Assembly: GCA_921293015.1 (NCBI GenBank)
Contig: OV121086.1
Location: 37,199,194 to 37,263,193, forward strand
Reading direction: 5' to 3'
Source: Phorcus lineatus
Taxonomy: Eukaryota > Mollusca > Gastropoda > Trochida > Trochidae
DNA length: 64,000 bases
Under the pieces are notes generated by a model. That model searched no databases, was not told the DNA's origin, and saw only the letters and a list, made by a program, of their open reading frames with translations. Positions 33,599 to 46,500 of the stretch are shown here, one piece after another; positions within the stretch are counted from its first letter, which is position 1, and every line of letters starts with the position of its first letter. A program made the translations under genes and the position numbers.

Positions 33599-36500
33599 AA
33601 ATACAATAATGTCAACATGCATAAACACATAACTGGACGACATAGGACTGTAGTAATACATCATTAAGTGGAATACTTAATTAAAATGTTACTATGCGGG
33701 TGAGCACACGTGTAGCTGAAATCGTACACTCTAAAACTTGAGCAGTGACATAGCAACATATTTTAACGGCAGGCTTCTGATTGGTTAACACAACTACACG
33801 CTGGTCTTAAATATAGGTACATGATCCAAAGCTTGAGTCTAAGCAACAAAGCCAAAGGAGAGTTTTTATTAATAGTAATATTTCATATCACTTAATTCAA
33901 GATCTTAAAAAGTCTTTCATAACACTAAGAGATTAATTAGAGCTTAAGTGATACAGGCGATATGTCAGTATTTTTTTTTACAAAATTCTGTCATCAATGT
34001 AGCATTTTTGGTTAAAACTTAAAAAATAATGAATGTTATTTAACTTAAAACAAGGATTCATTATTTTGATCTTTTTTGTTAAAACTGACATGTCTCTTTG
34101 TGTAATAATAAATTATTCTTTAGTTTAATAATTTCATTTATACTTTTATATTTTTTCTATGCTTTCATACATGATAAAAAAAAAATAATTTAATGAGTCG
34201 CATTTTTAATTCTGTATAAAAGGAATAAATGATATACCGTCTCTATGTACCAAACCAAAGCTCAAAAGTATCATTTCACATCATAATCCAGCTTCTATTG
34301 AAAATGATCATGATTACAAGTTACATAGAAATTACAAAATATAATGTAGGATTTAACAGAAATGGCAGGATTTGATTATTTTGATAAAATAGAAAACAAA
34401 TTAATGATAAAATCAGCAAAATTTGTTCACAGTCCATCTCCATGGTAACATAAATACATGGATATCAGCAGCATAAATAACATAATCTAGTAAGAAAACA
34501 AATATGATATCACTGATTAAAATAGCTTAATAAAGGTAATGCCAAAAGCCTTTGAATTAGGATGGATTAGATAATTGGATAGAAATCCAACATTGATCAA
34601 AATGAAAGGAAGGAAATCATTTCAAATTCATACCTGCATTTTGCAAATGCATTTCATAAATGCCTAATCATAAATGACGTGGTTCAAAATAGTAATTATA
34701 ATATTGTAACAATGAACTTCGGATTAGCAGTGGAAGAAAACTATCATCGTCATTTCAAATTGATAAATAATTTCTCAAAACAATTCAAATCTTTGTCATG
34801 ACTCTCTCTGGTAATTGAGATCAAGTTATTTGTTGAATGTCAATTTATCATAAATCTTGATAAGTAAAATCTTTTAAACAATAAGTCTTATTTGAAAAAA
34901 GAACTATCTTCTTTTAGCGTCAAACGCAAACAAAGCCCCTAACCTAAACATGACTACGCAAATCTACTGAATTACTTCTACTTTCAGAGTGAAGCTGTAC
35001 AATTGTCTTCAATCCACAGGATAAATCAAGAATAATATTGTTTGAGTGCCCCTGCATTTTAGTTTTCACTGTGATCATGAATATCTTAAATTTAAATTCA
35101 AATAATTACAGAATATTTCTTATAAGATATTCAGCTTTCAGATAATCTGATATCTCACAAATTAATCTTATTTTTCTAAAAAAACATAACATAATTCTTT
35201 ACAATTAGTTTTGACACCAAAACATGATCAGATATTGGAATACACATTTAAAGAAGAGGATGAATTTGTTTGAAAGCATTCAGTTCCCTGTGGCAATGTA
35301 TGGAAGAAAAAATACTCAAAGCCAATTAAAATCAGTGTAAATTTCAGATCCAAGGCAAGGGCACCCAACAATGATAGATTAATACAGATCCACATTTGTG
35401 TTTGTAGCGAGAGTCACATGACGTACTGCCACACTGTATAACACATCACAACACATAACACAGGGCAGCCATGCAAAACTACAAAACACCTCATCTCTAC
35501 CATCGAACAGTGCCATGTTATATACAATGACTATTGGTTGTCGCGGTTACCAAAATAATTATGTACATCGACTGTCTCCGATATGTGGTGGTGTATCAAC
35601 ACAAAACTGAAATCTGAGCGACCTTCACATTGAATAGTTCGGTAGGACAACTGATGTTCTCAACTTTAATATTTCATTTCTAAATTTCTAAAATCTAACA
35701 AGAAACCTTTTTCTGGAGAAAATTGGGAAATTATTTTGTGGCATGGTCATTCAACTGTTTTTTAAGTTGTCAAAGTTTTTGACGAGACCATCTTGAAAGT
35801 AGTTCTCTGGATTATAACCTTGTTGATTGTCTTTATTTGACACGTAACAGATTTGTTTACAACAGATCAATAGATAATTCATACGGAAATATGTTGGTCA
35901 GAACTCAAGCGTTATCCACCTATTATTTAAATGTGAAGATCGCTATGGCATTGACACGTGAGCAAGGGACTATTTTGTATTTAGAACTGGAGATCAGTTT
36001 CTATACGCATAAATCTTAGTGTAGCAAACATTAATATCATTTCTTTTCCATACACAAATTCAATTTTTGAAAATAGACTGACAAATATTTCTACTTTAAC
36101 TTATTGAACAAGTATCAAAATGACATTTCTTTACATTGCCAAAATTCATTCAACTAAATACTTTAAGTAAAACTTGAAAGTTGGAATATTCTTGAAGCAG
36201 AATTCTAGCAATGTATTTATGATTTCCATGAAAGACAAACACTAATGGTGACATTAACAATTAATATCATGAGTAACAAGTCAAATGCTGGGGAAAAAAA
36301 AGTACCATATGTAATCCAATGGCTGTCCACAATACATGTTCTTTTTTATTTACTTTCTTCAAATAAAAAATGTCAATCTTTTTGAGGTAAATTTAAGAGA
36401 TGTTTAAATCAAATAGTTTCCTTTCTTGGGACAGTTATACACATAATTCCTAAAATAGCCTATTGATTAATTTTTCTAAATCTTCCACTGTTTTAAAATG

Positions 36501-38939
36501 TTGTCTTTTTAACGTTGCCATGAATAACGGTTCTAATCAGGTTCATTATGGCTCTTTTTTCTCTTAAATTCTTAAAAAGGATAAAAAAGAAATATTCACT
36601 ATAAATTAACCTACTCATTTGAAAAAAATGTCTTTCTGAGTAAAGTTAAACTTTTCAAAAAATCTCTTATACAACCAAAATAAAAGATAAAGCCATATAA
36701 ATACTATTTTAAACAAATATTTGATAAATCTAAATTTGAAATAGATTTACTAGAAAACTTTGAAAAAGGATGACTTTTCATTCCAATTTGAACATTCGAG
36801 TCATTTCTTCAACATTTAAAAAATCATTTCAAAGCTATTCTCCTGAAATCAAAAGGACGAAAAAAAACAAAAGTATCCAAAAAGACTATGAATATCAAAG
36901 TTAAACTTCATATTCGGAAGTTGAAGTTAGCTGCAATGTTTACAAAACTTTAAAGTTCATTATAAAGAACAAAACAGAAGATAAACAAAACAAAGATCAA
37001 ACTAAATACCATACACAATTGAGAGATGCAACAAAACAGTGTTAATTTCACTGAGTAAATAACTAAAATATACAACCAGAAACATGTACAGTTCTATTCT
37101 GTAATAACATTCATTTTAATCAGTTGATATGCAATATCTTGGTAAGTATGTAAAATCATGAATATGTACAGTGAATGACTAGATATATAAGTCGATAAGT
37201 AAAACATGTCATAAATAAAACCTTGTTCACAAGAAGGAAATAAAAGCTTAAATAACAACTAATTTCATGCCTCTAATAAAATCAAAACCAACCTGTCATA
37301 AATGTTCCGAAAGTCTAAAATAGTAAACAAATCAAGCCAAATAGAGGTGATGTTTATAGCAAACACAGACCTAAGTTGTTAACTCTTCTCAATCTGACTT
37401 TACATCTAAAGATATTTCATTTGATTGTGGAAAGCAAGTGTGTCAATTTATGAAATTGACAATACCACCAGGGTTTGATAATCTTTTCAATTTCTTTGAA
37501 TGAACAACCTAAATAAAATCTTACAAGATTGACAACATAACCACATTGAAAATCTTATAAAACATTATGTGAATAATAATCTTACCAGTGGTTTTACAAT
37601 ATTTCAATTGCCTTACTTACATCTTAAATCTTTTACATTTTGCCACTTGTTTTTCAATTAAGTAAATTTTAATTTATGGTAATATCACTTAAGAAACACC
37701 ATGCAATGATAAACCAAGATGTTTTCAAAATATAAGAATTGTAAGATATTGCTGTAGTTATGTATGTCACTTCTAAATATCCTTCAAAGTCTTCCTTAAA
37801 TATTTTGAGAGTGATTACATAGATTTACTTATAATATCAGATAAGATCGATAACTTTAAAGGCCATTCAATTAGTTATTAGCAACTGGCAACTTTTGGCA
37901 TATCAAGTTACATCTTTATTCCAGAAAACAAAAAATCATTTTCAATGTTTTCAGAAAAATCTCTCTCAGCACTCTAAGCAATTTTAGATTGATGCAAAAT
38001 AACTTATTATGCATGTTATTATTATATTAATATATAATTAAAAAATCTTATTAAGATAAAAGTTTCCAGAATAAGATCTTATAAAAAAGAGAAAATAATT
38101 ATCAAATAAAAGGATCTAAAAGGTTGATGTCATGATAACGATGGTTATTTTTATTTTGATGTAAAGGATGAAATATACAGTCTAATTATACGTGTCATTG
38201 TTAGTAAGATACATTTATTTCATATTTGATATAACATAATTTGTATGTCTGTATGACAAAGGATAAATGCTTGTTTGACCATTGCAACTTTACAGTCAGG
38301 AATGTCATTATCATTAACAGACAAGCAGTCAAGAAATGATTTATCAAATCATAAAATCCAAAATTTAAGTTACTGATAATCATCTGCAAAAGCATTTCAA
38401 ATTGTAACAATTAATTTTCCAACTTCTTACTCAAATTCCTAAAATGATTAAATCATTATTTAATCAATAAAATCAATAAACTTGTTATTCCTCTAAATGG
38501 TCCCAACATTAAACAATCTTATATATATTGAACTGCAATTTGGAATTAAATAATTGGACCAACTCTACCCGTTTGTAACATCAATATTTTCCTGATGGTA
38601 CAAGTTTTACAAATTTAGACCATTTCCTGAGATGCTGATCCCAAACTCGAGATTATCATATTGTATTAGAATACAACAGAAATAACTCAAATCATTTAGG
38701 CTTGTATTCCAAGCTTACACCATGAAGTTCTCCATTAAAGGTTTCTCAATAAATACAGGCAATGATCTGACCAGCACCTTTGTCCAGCACATGTCAGCTC
38801 AAGAAACTCTGACCAGCACAAGCACAGAACCTTCACAGGCCAACCAAGGCTGGATATCAGTCAGACACAAATTATCACTGTCATTGATGTGAGAGAGGTA
38901 TCAAACCTCACATAAAAAAAAATTGATGCAAATAATCAT

Positions 38940-39300
38940 GTGCAGTGATGTTTGATGGTCAAACTTTTTCTCTGCTGTTAAATACTTTAGCTCTTTTTCC
39001 TATATTTCACCATTCATGGACAAAATTATGCTTAAGCTGGCTTGTTGTCAAGCTTTTATCAGTGTATGAAAAAAGGTATGTCAGCATGCCTGAAACCCAG
39101 CTACTGTTGGTCACTTTCTTAACATGAATATTTGTAAAACCTCACTTTGAAAGAACTAACAAAATAATGAATGTGCAGTGATGTTTGATGGTCACAAAAT
39201 ATGGACAAAATTTTGATCCGGCTGGTAAATATTTGAGCTTTTTCCTTTATTTTACCATTCATGAAAAAAAATTATGCTTTTTGAGCTGGATGTTTTTATG
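38940..39300. repeat. Direct tandem duplication, ~235 bp
   Basis: TGTGCAGTGATGTTTGATGG occurs at about 38941 and 39175. The following text (TTTTCCT, TTTCACCATTCATG, AAATTATGCTT) repeats in the same order with divergence. Confidence 0.6.
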
Positions 39301-39937
39301 CTTGAAAAAGGCTTTTTTTTACCTTACTGGTAATTTTACAAAGTTTTCTCCAATTTTACCATTAGTATTTACATGGTAAAATGTTTAGGCTGGCTACTTT
39401 TTATACCTATTTCATACACCACTTCTTACATTTCACTGAAGACGAAACTTGACGAGATTCCCGTCTATGAGAGAGATTACTGAGAATGCTGCTTTGATGT
39501 GAAGCCAGTTCAAATACAATGCTCAGCAGTGGAGCAAGGAGAAGCAACATCTTCCGGTTTCCTTATGTATTCATTATGCTGGTCTCAAGCTGAGGTTCCT
39601 AAACATCCTTATTTCTTCATTAAGCAGAATATCTACCTGGTTTGATTGTTGTTTGGCCGACAGGAACAAAAGATATCCAAACAAAAGTGTTGAAGACTAC
39701 TTGAAGACTCTTGCACACAATAAACACTTATCCTTGAAATACAAGACATTCACATTCAACAGGAATAGCATTGTTTCACAAGTTGCACCACGGTCTGTTG
39801 ACCAAGCCAGGCCCACTCCCAGTGAGTAGTTTAAGTGGGTACCCGGTCGTATCAGAATTAGTCAGATCTGTAGCAAAGAGTCAATCTCTCCTTCAAATAC
39901 TGCATCCCTCCAAAGCACTGATGTCATCTATCTTGTG

Positions 39938-40060
39938 TCTGTTTCACAAAGCACTAAAGTGATCTTTAGTCATTTAGGTAAGCAAAGTGCAATGCTAAAA
40001 GATGGCACTAAGTAAACCTGATATTCAAGGGTTGCTTTGCAAAATAACCTTTTGATCTCT
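39938..40060. mobile_element. Diverged MITE (CACTAAGGTTA family), copy 2
   Basis: TTTCACAAAGCACTAAAGTG at the left and GTTGCTTTGCAAAATAACC at the right, with AAGTGCAATGCTAAAAGATG inside, resembling 61718-61835. Lies just beyond the phosphatase stop codon. Confidence 0.5.
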
Positions 40061-40381
40061 TTAGTTTTCAAACTTCTGACATGTTTGTCTCTCAAGCTGT
40101 CTTCAGATCAATAAAACCCTCGAAGCAGATTACCGAGAAAACAACACTGGTATAGGAATTCTGGTCCCAACTTTGGGTTCACATTGTCTCCGTCAATAAA
40201 ACAATGGCTAATCAGGTTACCGTGAGTGACAAAAGATTGACACTCAAATCAAAAGCAATCGGTATAACACTGATGCCTTTACACAAATTTGTTCACTTTT
40301 GACACATATATCCCTTGGGTTCCCAAATCAACCTGGTTCATAGCCGTCCCCCACAAAGTCATACAACTGGGACTCATCGGT

Positions 40382-40552
40382 TCATATATTTGTTTCCGTT
40401 TTACTGTTGCTGTGACTGAGTGTGACGTGAGGAAGGGTGCCATTTTTGCGGATTGAGTTTTGATGTTTTGGTGAGGAGTTGAGAGATTCCCCTCCATCTT
40501 CCAGGCTCCCCTTGTAGCTCTCTACAGCCTTGTAAAGGAACAGGTAGTCGTC
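40382..40552 (-). CDS. PTPRG-like: RPTP last coding exon: D2 end and tail
   Basis: 56 codons plus [18 protein letters not shown] closes D2; a Ser/Asn-rich tail ends KTETNI, fitting the class I PDZ-ligand consensus (S/T-x-hydrophobic). Confidence 0.92.
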   Translation of the reverse strand, partial: DDYLFLYKAVESYKGSLEDGGESLNSSPKHQNSIRKNGTLPHVTLSHSNSKTETNI

Positions 40553-43500
40553 CTGCAAGAGTAAATTTATCAAATTGATTTCAGGTAATCAAAATCATTT
40601 TCCTTAGTAACAACTTATAAATCATACAATATCTTTGAATCAATACGATTTGAAAATTCACAAGCTGATGTTTATATGAGATAAAATCAACTCTACTGAA
40701 TTACTTGAAATCTCATTCTGAAAGTGAAACCTATTCTCTTGAGCTTACCAGCTATCTAAATGTCCTTGTGATAACATAAAAAATATATCTATCTCTCCAA
40801 GCCTAGATTTGAAGTTCACAACTGTTTTATCACCTTCCCGGATTATATGGATCAGAGGCATCAAATGCTTATTTCTTGGATATATTCTGCAACAGCTAAA
40901 TTGGAGATTTGAGGAAGGGCGGGGCGTGACTGCTTGATTTACCAGTACCAACCTTATGATAACCCTGTATCTCATGTAGATTAAGAATATCAATCGTTGC
41001 ATCTACTGAACTCAAGTATGTGTTCTGACCTTAGTTCCGATGATGCCAGGTCTCTTGATATGGTAGAGTTTGGCCAGCTGGTAGAGGTCGATGGCTTTAT
41101 CCTGGTTCATCTGATTGTACATGGTCCACAGAGCACACAGCTTGCCTGCCTCCACTCCACCGTACCTGGACATTGTACAACAATTTCACATTTTGCAATA
41201 CTCATCATAATATCTTTCACAAATCACTTGTTAACATTAATTGTAGGTTTTTGATAGTATATGGAATTGCGAAATAAAGGTATTATTTATAAAAGTCCGA
41301 CAAAAATCGACCGTGTTCCCAGGAATAAAATTTTTTAGAGATTGATTATAATAAAGTTTACCTACCGGTATCTCATCTTCATAATCATTTTCAAGAACCG
41401 GTGTTCACCTACAGATCACCTTTGTAATCACATATATGTGCATATATGTACTCTTGTAATACTTCTTAAGTATTCCTTTCAATTGTTTTCATATTCATAT
41501 TTTTATCAACAAATTTATGACAGAAGTAATTAGTTGACTTCAAGATATCTATATGAGCCTACTAGATGAATATTCATGATGGAGTTTCTTATACTCTGAT
41601 TCTCCTGCATCTCGTAACTAACATTGGTTTCTATTACACTCACAACTCATGTCGACCTGCCTCATAGACGGGGGTCGACTTCTAGATGAGGTATATGATT
41701 TTGACAGCAATTTGGGGGCCTGAGAAAGGGGGTCGACTTATACACAGGGTCGACTTATACACGGTAATATACGGTACTGGCTAATTCAAGCCTTGGTGCC
41801 GTTTCTCACAATTCATGGTTGGACTGCAGTGCCCAACTTGATACAACCATCAGGTACCTTTCTCACTTGACTGGACTATCAAATGAGGCTGTATGAAGAG
41901 CAGGCACAGAGAAACTGACAGATCACAGCAGGGCTTGAATTAACCAGTGATTGAAACTGACCCAAGTTGTGCCTTGCAAGGGAACTCATACAAGTGTTTT
42001 TTAAGTCAATGTTCACCTGTCAACTACAATGACGGGTCCGATATCATTCTCCAGCTGCCAGGTCTGGGCTGACTCAATGAGCTGGAATACCGTATGGAGG
42101 GGCGAGCATGCACCCGGCCACCCGTCTACTGTCATTAGCTTGGTCTGGAACGTGTAGTCGTACTGAAACACAGACAATCACATGAGTCATACTGAAACAC
42201 ATAGACAATCACATGAGTCGATCGTACTGAAACACACAGACAATCACATGAGTCGTACTGAAACACAGACAATCACATGAGTCATACTGAAACACATAGA
42301 CAATCACATGAGTCGATCGTACTGAAACACACAGACAATCACATGTCGTACTGAAACACAGACAATCACATGAGTCATACTGAAACACATAGACAATCAC
42401 ATGAGTCGATCGTACTGAAACACACAGACAATCACATGAGTCGTACTGAAACACACAGATAATCACATGAGTCATACTGAAACACACAGACAATCACATG
42501 TCGTACTGAAACACACAAACAATCACATGAGTCATACTGAAACACACAGACAATCACATGTCATACTGAAATACAGATAATCACATGAGTCATACTGAAA
42601 CACACAGACAATCACATGTCGTACTGAAACACACAAACAATCACATGAGTCATACTGAAACACACAGATAACCACATGAGTCGTACTGAAACACACAGAC
42701 AATCACATGAGTCGTACTGAAACTCACACAATCACATGAGTCGTACTGAAACACACAATCACATGAGTCGTACTGAAACACACAGACAATCACATGAGTC
42801 GTACTGAAACACACAGACAATCACATGAGTCGTACTGAAATACAGATAATCACATGAGTCATACTGAAACACACAGACAATCACATGTCGTACTGAAACA
42901 CACAAACAATCACATGAGTCATACTGAAACACACAATCACATGAGTCGTACTGAAACACACAGACAATCACATGAGTCGTACTGAAACACAGACAATCAC
43001 ATGAGTCGTACTGAAACACACAATCACATGAGTCGTACTGAAACACACAGACAATCACATGAGTCAATCACATGAGTCGTACTGAAACACACAGACAATC
43101 ACATGAGTCGTACTGAAACACACAGACAATCACATGAGTCATTCTGAAACACACAGACAATCACATGAGTCGTACTGAAACACACAGACAATCACATGAG
43201 AAGTTTATTCATTATAAACTATAGCCTTAATACTGGATGACAAAATAGAATTGAAATGGTAATATTTATTCTTATTGTCACTCTGATCATCTCTCAGGGT
43301 GTGATGCAAATGGCATCACAAAGTGATGTTTCTGCTAATAATCACATAGTTAGGAACATGAGAGTCATCACCGTAGTTGATGATACTAATGTTGTAAGCC
43401 AGATTCTAGAGTACTGATGATGACAATGGCAGCTTGCAATTTGAGGACAGTGCAGTTGAGCAAAGGTTTGATATGGAGTTGTGACAATTTATCATTGTAT

Positions 43501-46500
43501 CATTTTTCTTAATACTTCATCTGACAACAAACATATTGTCATACATTGCCGTAATGGTGATAAATATGTGGGGAGGGGAGAGAGGTTCTTTTTTTCGTTG
43601 GCTTATCTATATGGTTGACTTGAGGGGATTGTCAAAATTAAAAATGTTTGGATTTTTTTTTCAAAAAGCGTTTTGTGACATTATTGTATTTTTTGGAGAT
43701 ATTGTGATGTGTAACTTTATCAAACTATAGGTATTACTCAATCAGCTCACCTGTGTAGATTCTAGCAAGAAGCCACGTGTTACACACGTTGACACCTGCT
43801 CTTCCTCTCGCGTTGTCAGCTTAAATGGACAAGCGTCAAACTCCATCGGTTCATCTTTCTTTGGCCAAAACTCTTTGAAATCCTGCAAATAAATAAACAG
43901 CCATAAGATTTGCTGGACCCAACATTGATAAATACAACCAATGACTTAAGTATTCATCACTTTGGGATATATTTTTTGTCATGGTGATATTATGAAAGTT
44001 TAGTGGATTTTGATTTTCTTAAGTCTCATATGGGCCTAAGGAATCCTCAGCACTAACAGGGCTTCTTCAAAATAATCTCAGATCTTACCTCATGATTAAC
44101 ATAAGACAGGACAATGATGACAGGACTGTTTCTGTCCCAAACCATCCTCCAGAAGTCTTCCACCGTCGACTCCAGCGGATGCTGGGTCACGATGAACTCG
44201 TTAGACTTACTGAAGCCCTGAAACATAACAAACACATGTCAGTGTAAAAAACTCTTCAAAATGGTTCAAGTAGGTACATTTAGTACATCACATATTTCTA
44301 GTCTAGCAGTCTAGTAATGTTGTTTGGAAAAAAGATAAGAATAGTCTACAGTGAAAGCATCAAACCTCAGCAGGAAGCTAAGATGATGCTAATGATGCCC
44401 AAGCTTTAGGAAACTTGGGACATTTTGCTTCCATTTGAGTTAACAGCAAGAGGGACAAGTTGGCACATACTTTATGATGTTTCATGTCAATGTCAATTTA
44501 TAAACAACAAATGTATTTCACCAGTTTATCAAAATTAATTCCAAATGTGTTTATGAAATATAATCTGCACATCACACTTTGAGTCACTCTCACAAATTAT
44601 TTATACCTTGTAAATATAGCATCATTAGAGCAACCTTAAACTGGACACAATCTTTTGAAGATAAATGTTCCTACATTTGATGTGACTCTAGAATTTTCTA
44701 TTCTCGCTATCTGATTTTTCTTTTCCACACTCAAGTCAACAACTCGGGCACGTCTTTCATTGCAAGACGACACACTTACCTGCAGGTAGGTGGCGTTGAT
44801 GTAGTCTGATCCGTCAACGCCTGGTTTGGCAGGCAGCAAGACACGTTTGAGATTCACAGGCAGGAAGTCCTTGCTCCGATTTTTCTCCTCGTTGACGGCT
44901 TTCAGAGCCTGAGATATCTCATCCTCTGTTCTCTTGTGGGCGGTCACAAGCTGGGGGAAAGAAAAAAATTCAGTTTTGAAATATTTAATCTTCACTTTTT
45001 GCAACCATTTTTAAACAACAAGCTGTGAGTAAGTACATATTACCTGGATCCTAAGGTTATCTTGGCAAATCTTTTTAAGGTTAAATAAATTAACTTAGGT
45101 CCTAATGCGAGTGAATCAAGAACAAGCAAAATTGTCTCACCGCTTGAAATCAAGATTCAAGATCTTATCTGCATAGAGAAAGAATTCATACAATCAAGTC
45201 TGACCCTCATTCAACCTGCTTTTTTTAAGTTCTTACCTTGTACTGCTTTTCCAGCATGGCCTCGGGGATAGTTTCCGCTCCGTCCCGGGCGGGCATGGTA
45301 AGTTTCTCGATGTATGGGGTGAGGTTGTCCATAGTTACCTCCGTCTCCCCACCTCCCATTATGTACTCTACAAGCACGTCGTGGATAAACATATACTGGT
45401 CCTGCAAGAGACGTGAGGTAACGCTAAAATACAGCTAGAACTTACTTGATATCTTATCTATTTTATTGCATAATATCTCGGGCAATTATCATTTTCTTTA
45501 TTTTCGACTTACTAGGTTTGCATTGTCTTAATCATTTGTTTATGTCTTACTGATTTTCTTCATCTTTTCTGTGCCAGCTCTTTGTCTCACTGCACATCAA
45601 CTTGAAAGTTGAATCAATTTCTTCCGGTTACTAAAAAATTCTGATGAGGGCTGATTAGAAGCCAGAAATGTTTTTTAATCCCATGATTTTAGACTGTTGG
45701 AGATATTAAATGACAAGACTTACCTCGGTTTGAACGAGGAAGTTTCGTTGTTTACGGATATGGAGGATGAAGCCGGGTATGTTGATGGTTCCCTTGTCCT
45801 TCATCTTGGCTATCATACTGTCGATCAGGATGTAGGTCCCGGTCCGCCCTACTCCAGCACTGGGGAAGTAACAGTTTTATTGTAAGTTGCAAGTGCTCTA
45901 AAGTTGCATGTTAATAATGCTTTCTCAAGAAAACACACATCATTTATTATCACAAACTTAAGCATTTCTCTTGAAATAGTGTATATCATGATTCAAGCTC
46001 TTTTGAGTCCTTTGAAACAAATTTATTGATTTATCCTAAGCCCTTAAGCATCTCAAACTTCTTGTAAACCACTGGATCTGTCCTCAATTTGGCAAGTATA
46101 CTACCCCTGCTCATACTATATTTTTCATTAGCTTTATCAGCAAGAATGAGACATTACATCAACTCATATTTAAAAAAACAAACATGCTTGGGGAAGCATC
46201 TTACTCATTTTATGTCCAAAATGTCTGCAGTTCTTACACAAGTATACCGACCTGCAGTGTACAACAATGGGTCCGCCTCCCTCCGGATTCATCTCTGCAG
46301 ACTTGCGGACAAAGGTGAGACACGGGAGCGTGTAGTCGGGGACGCCGTGGTCTGGCCACTCCGTGTAGTGGTACTGGTACACCATCCTCTCTCCAACTCC
46401 CTTCACAGAGTGCTTCTGCAATCAAAAAGACACAGCTGAAACTGGTGTTCTCTGAGCATCATCATGACAGGTCATTATTATTCACCCACATATATAATTG

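Larger units (their letters stand above)
33450..40381 (-). other. Long 3'UTR of the receptor phosphatase (inferred)
   Basis: Follows the TGA of the minus-strand gene. The + strand is A-rich here (T-rich in the sense of the gene), and no coding exon is visible. An ATTAAA-type signal in the minus sense lies near 33448, and several AATAAA (TTTATT on +) occur further in. The length is inferred from composition only. Confidence 0.3.

Noticed and set aside
40279..40497. Alternative 72-codon minus frame across the phosphatase stop codon
   Set aside because: It is +1 relative to the D2 frame; the ETNI ending in the true frame is more plausible.
42209..43067. Two minus-strand open frames of 94 and 102 codons with repeated [12 protein letters not shown]
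   Set aside because: They are read-through of the acceptor minisatellite; there is no start context and no use outside the array.
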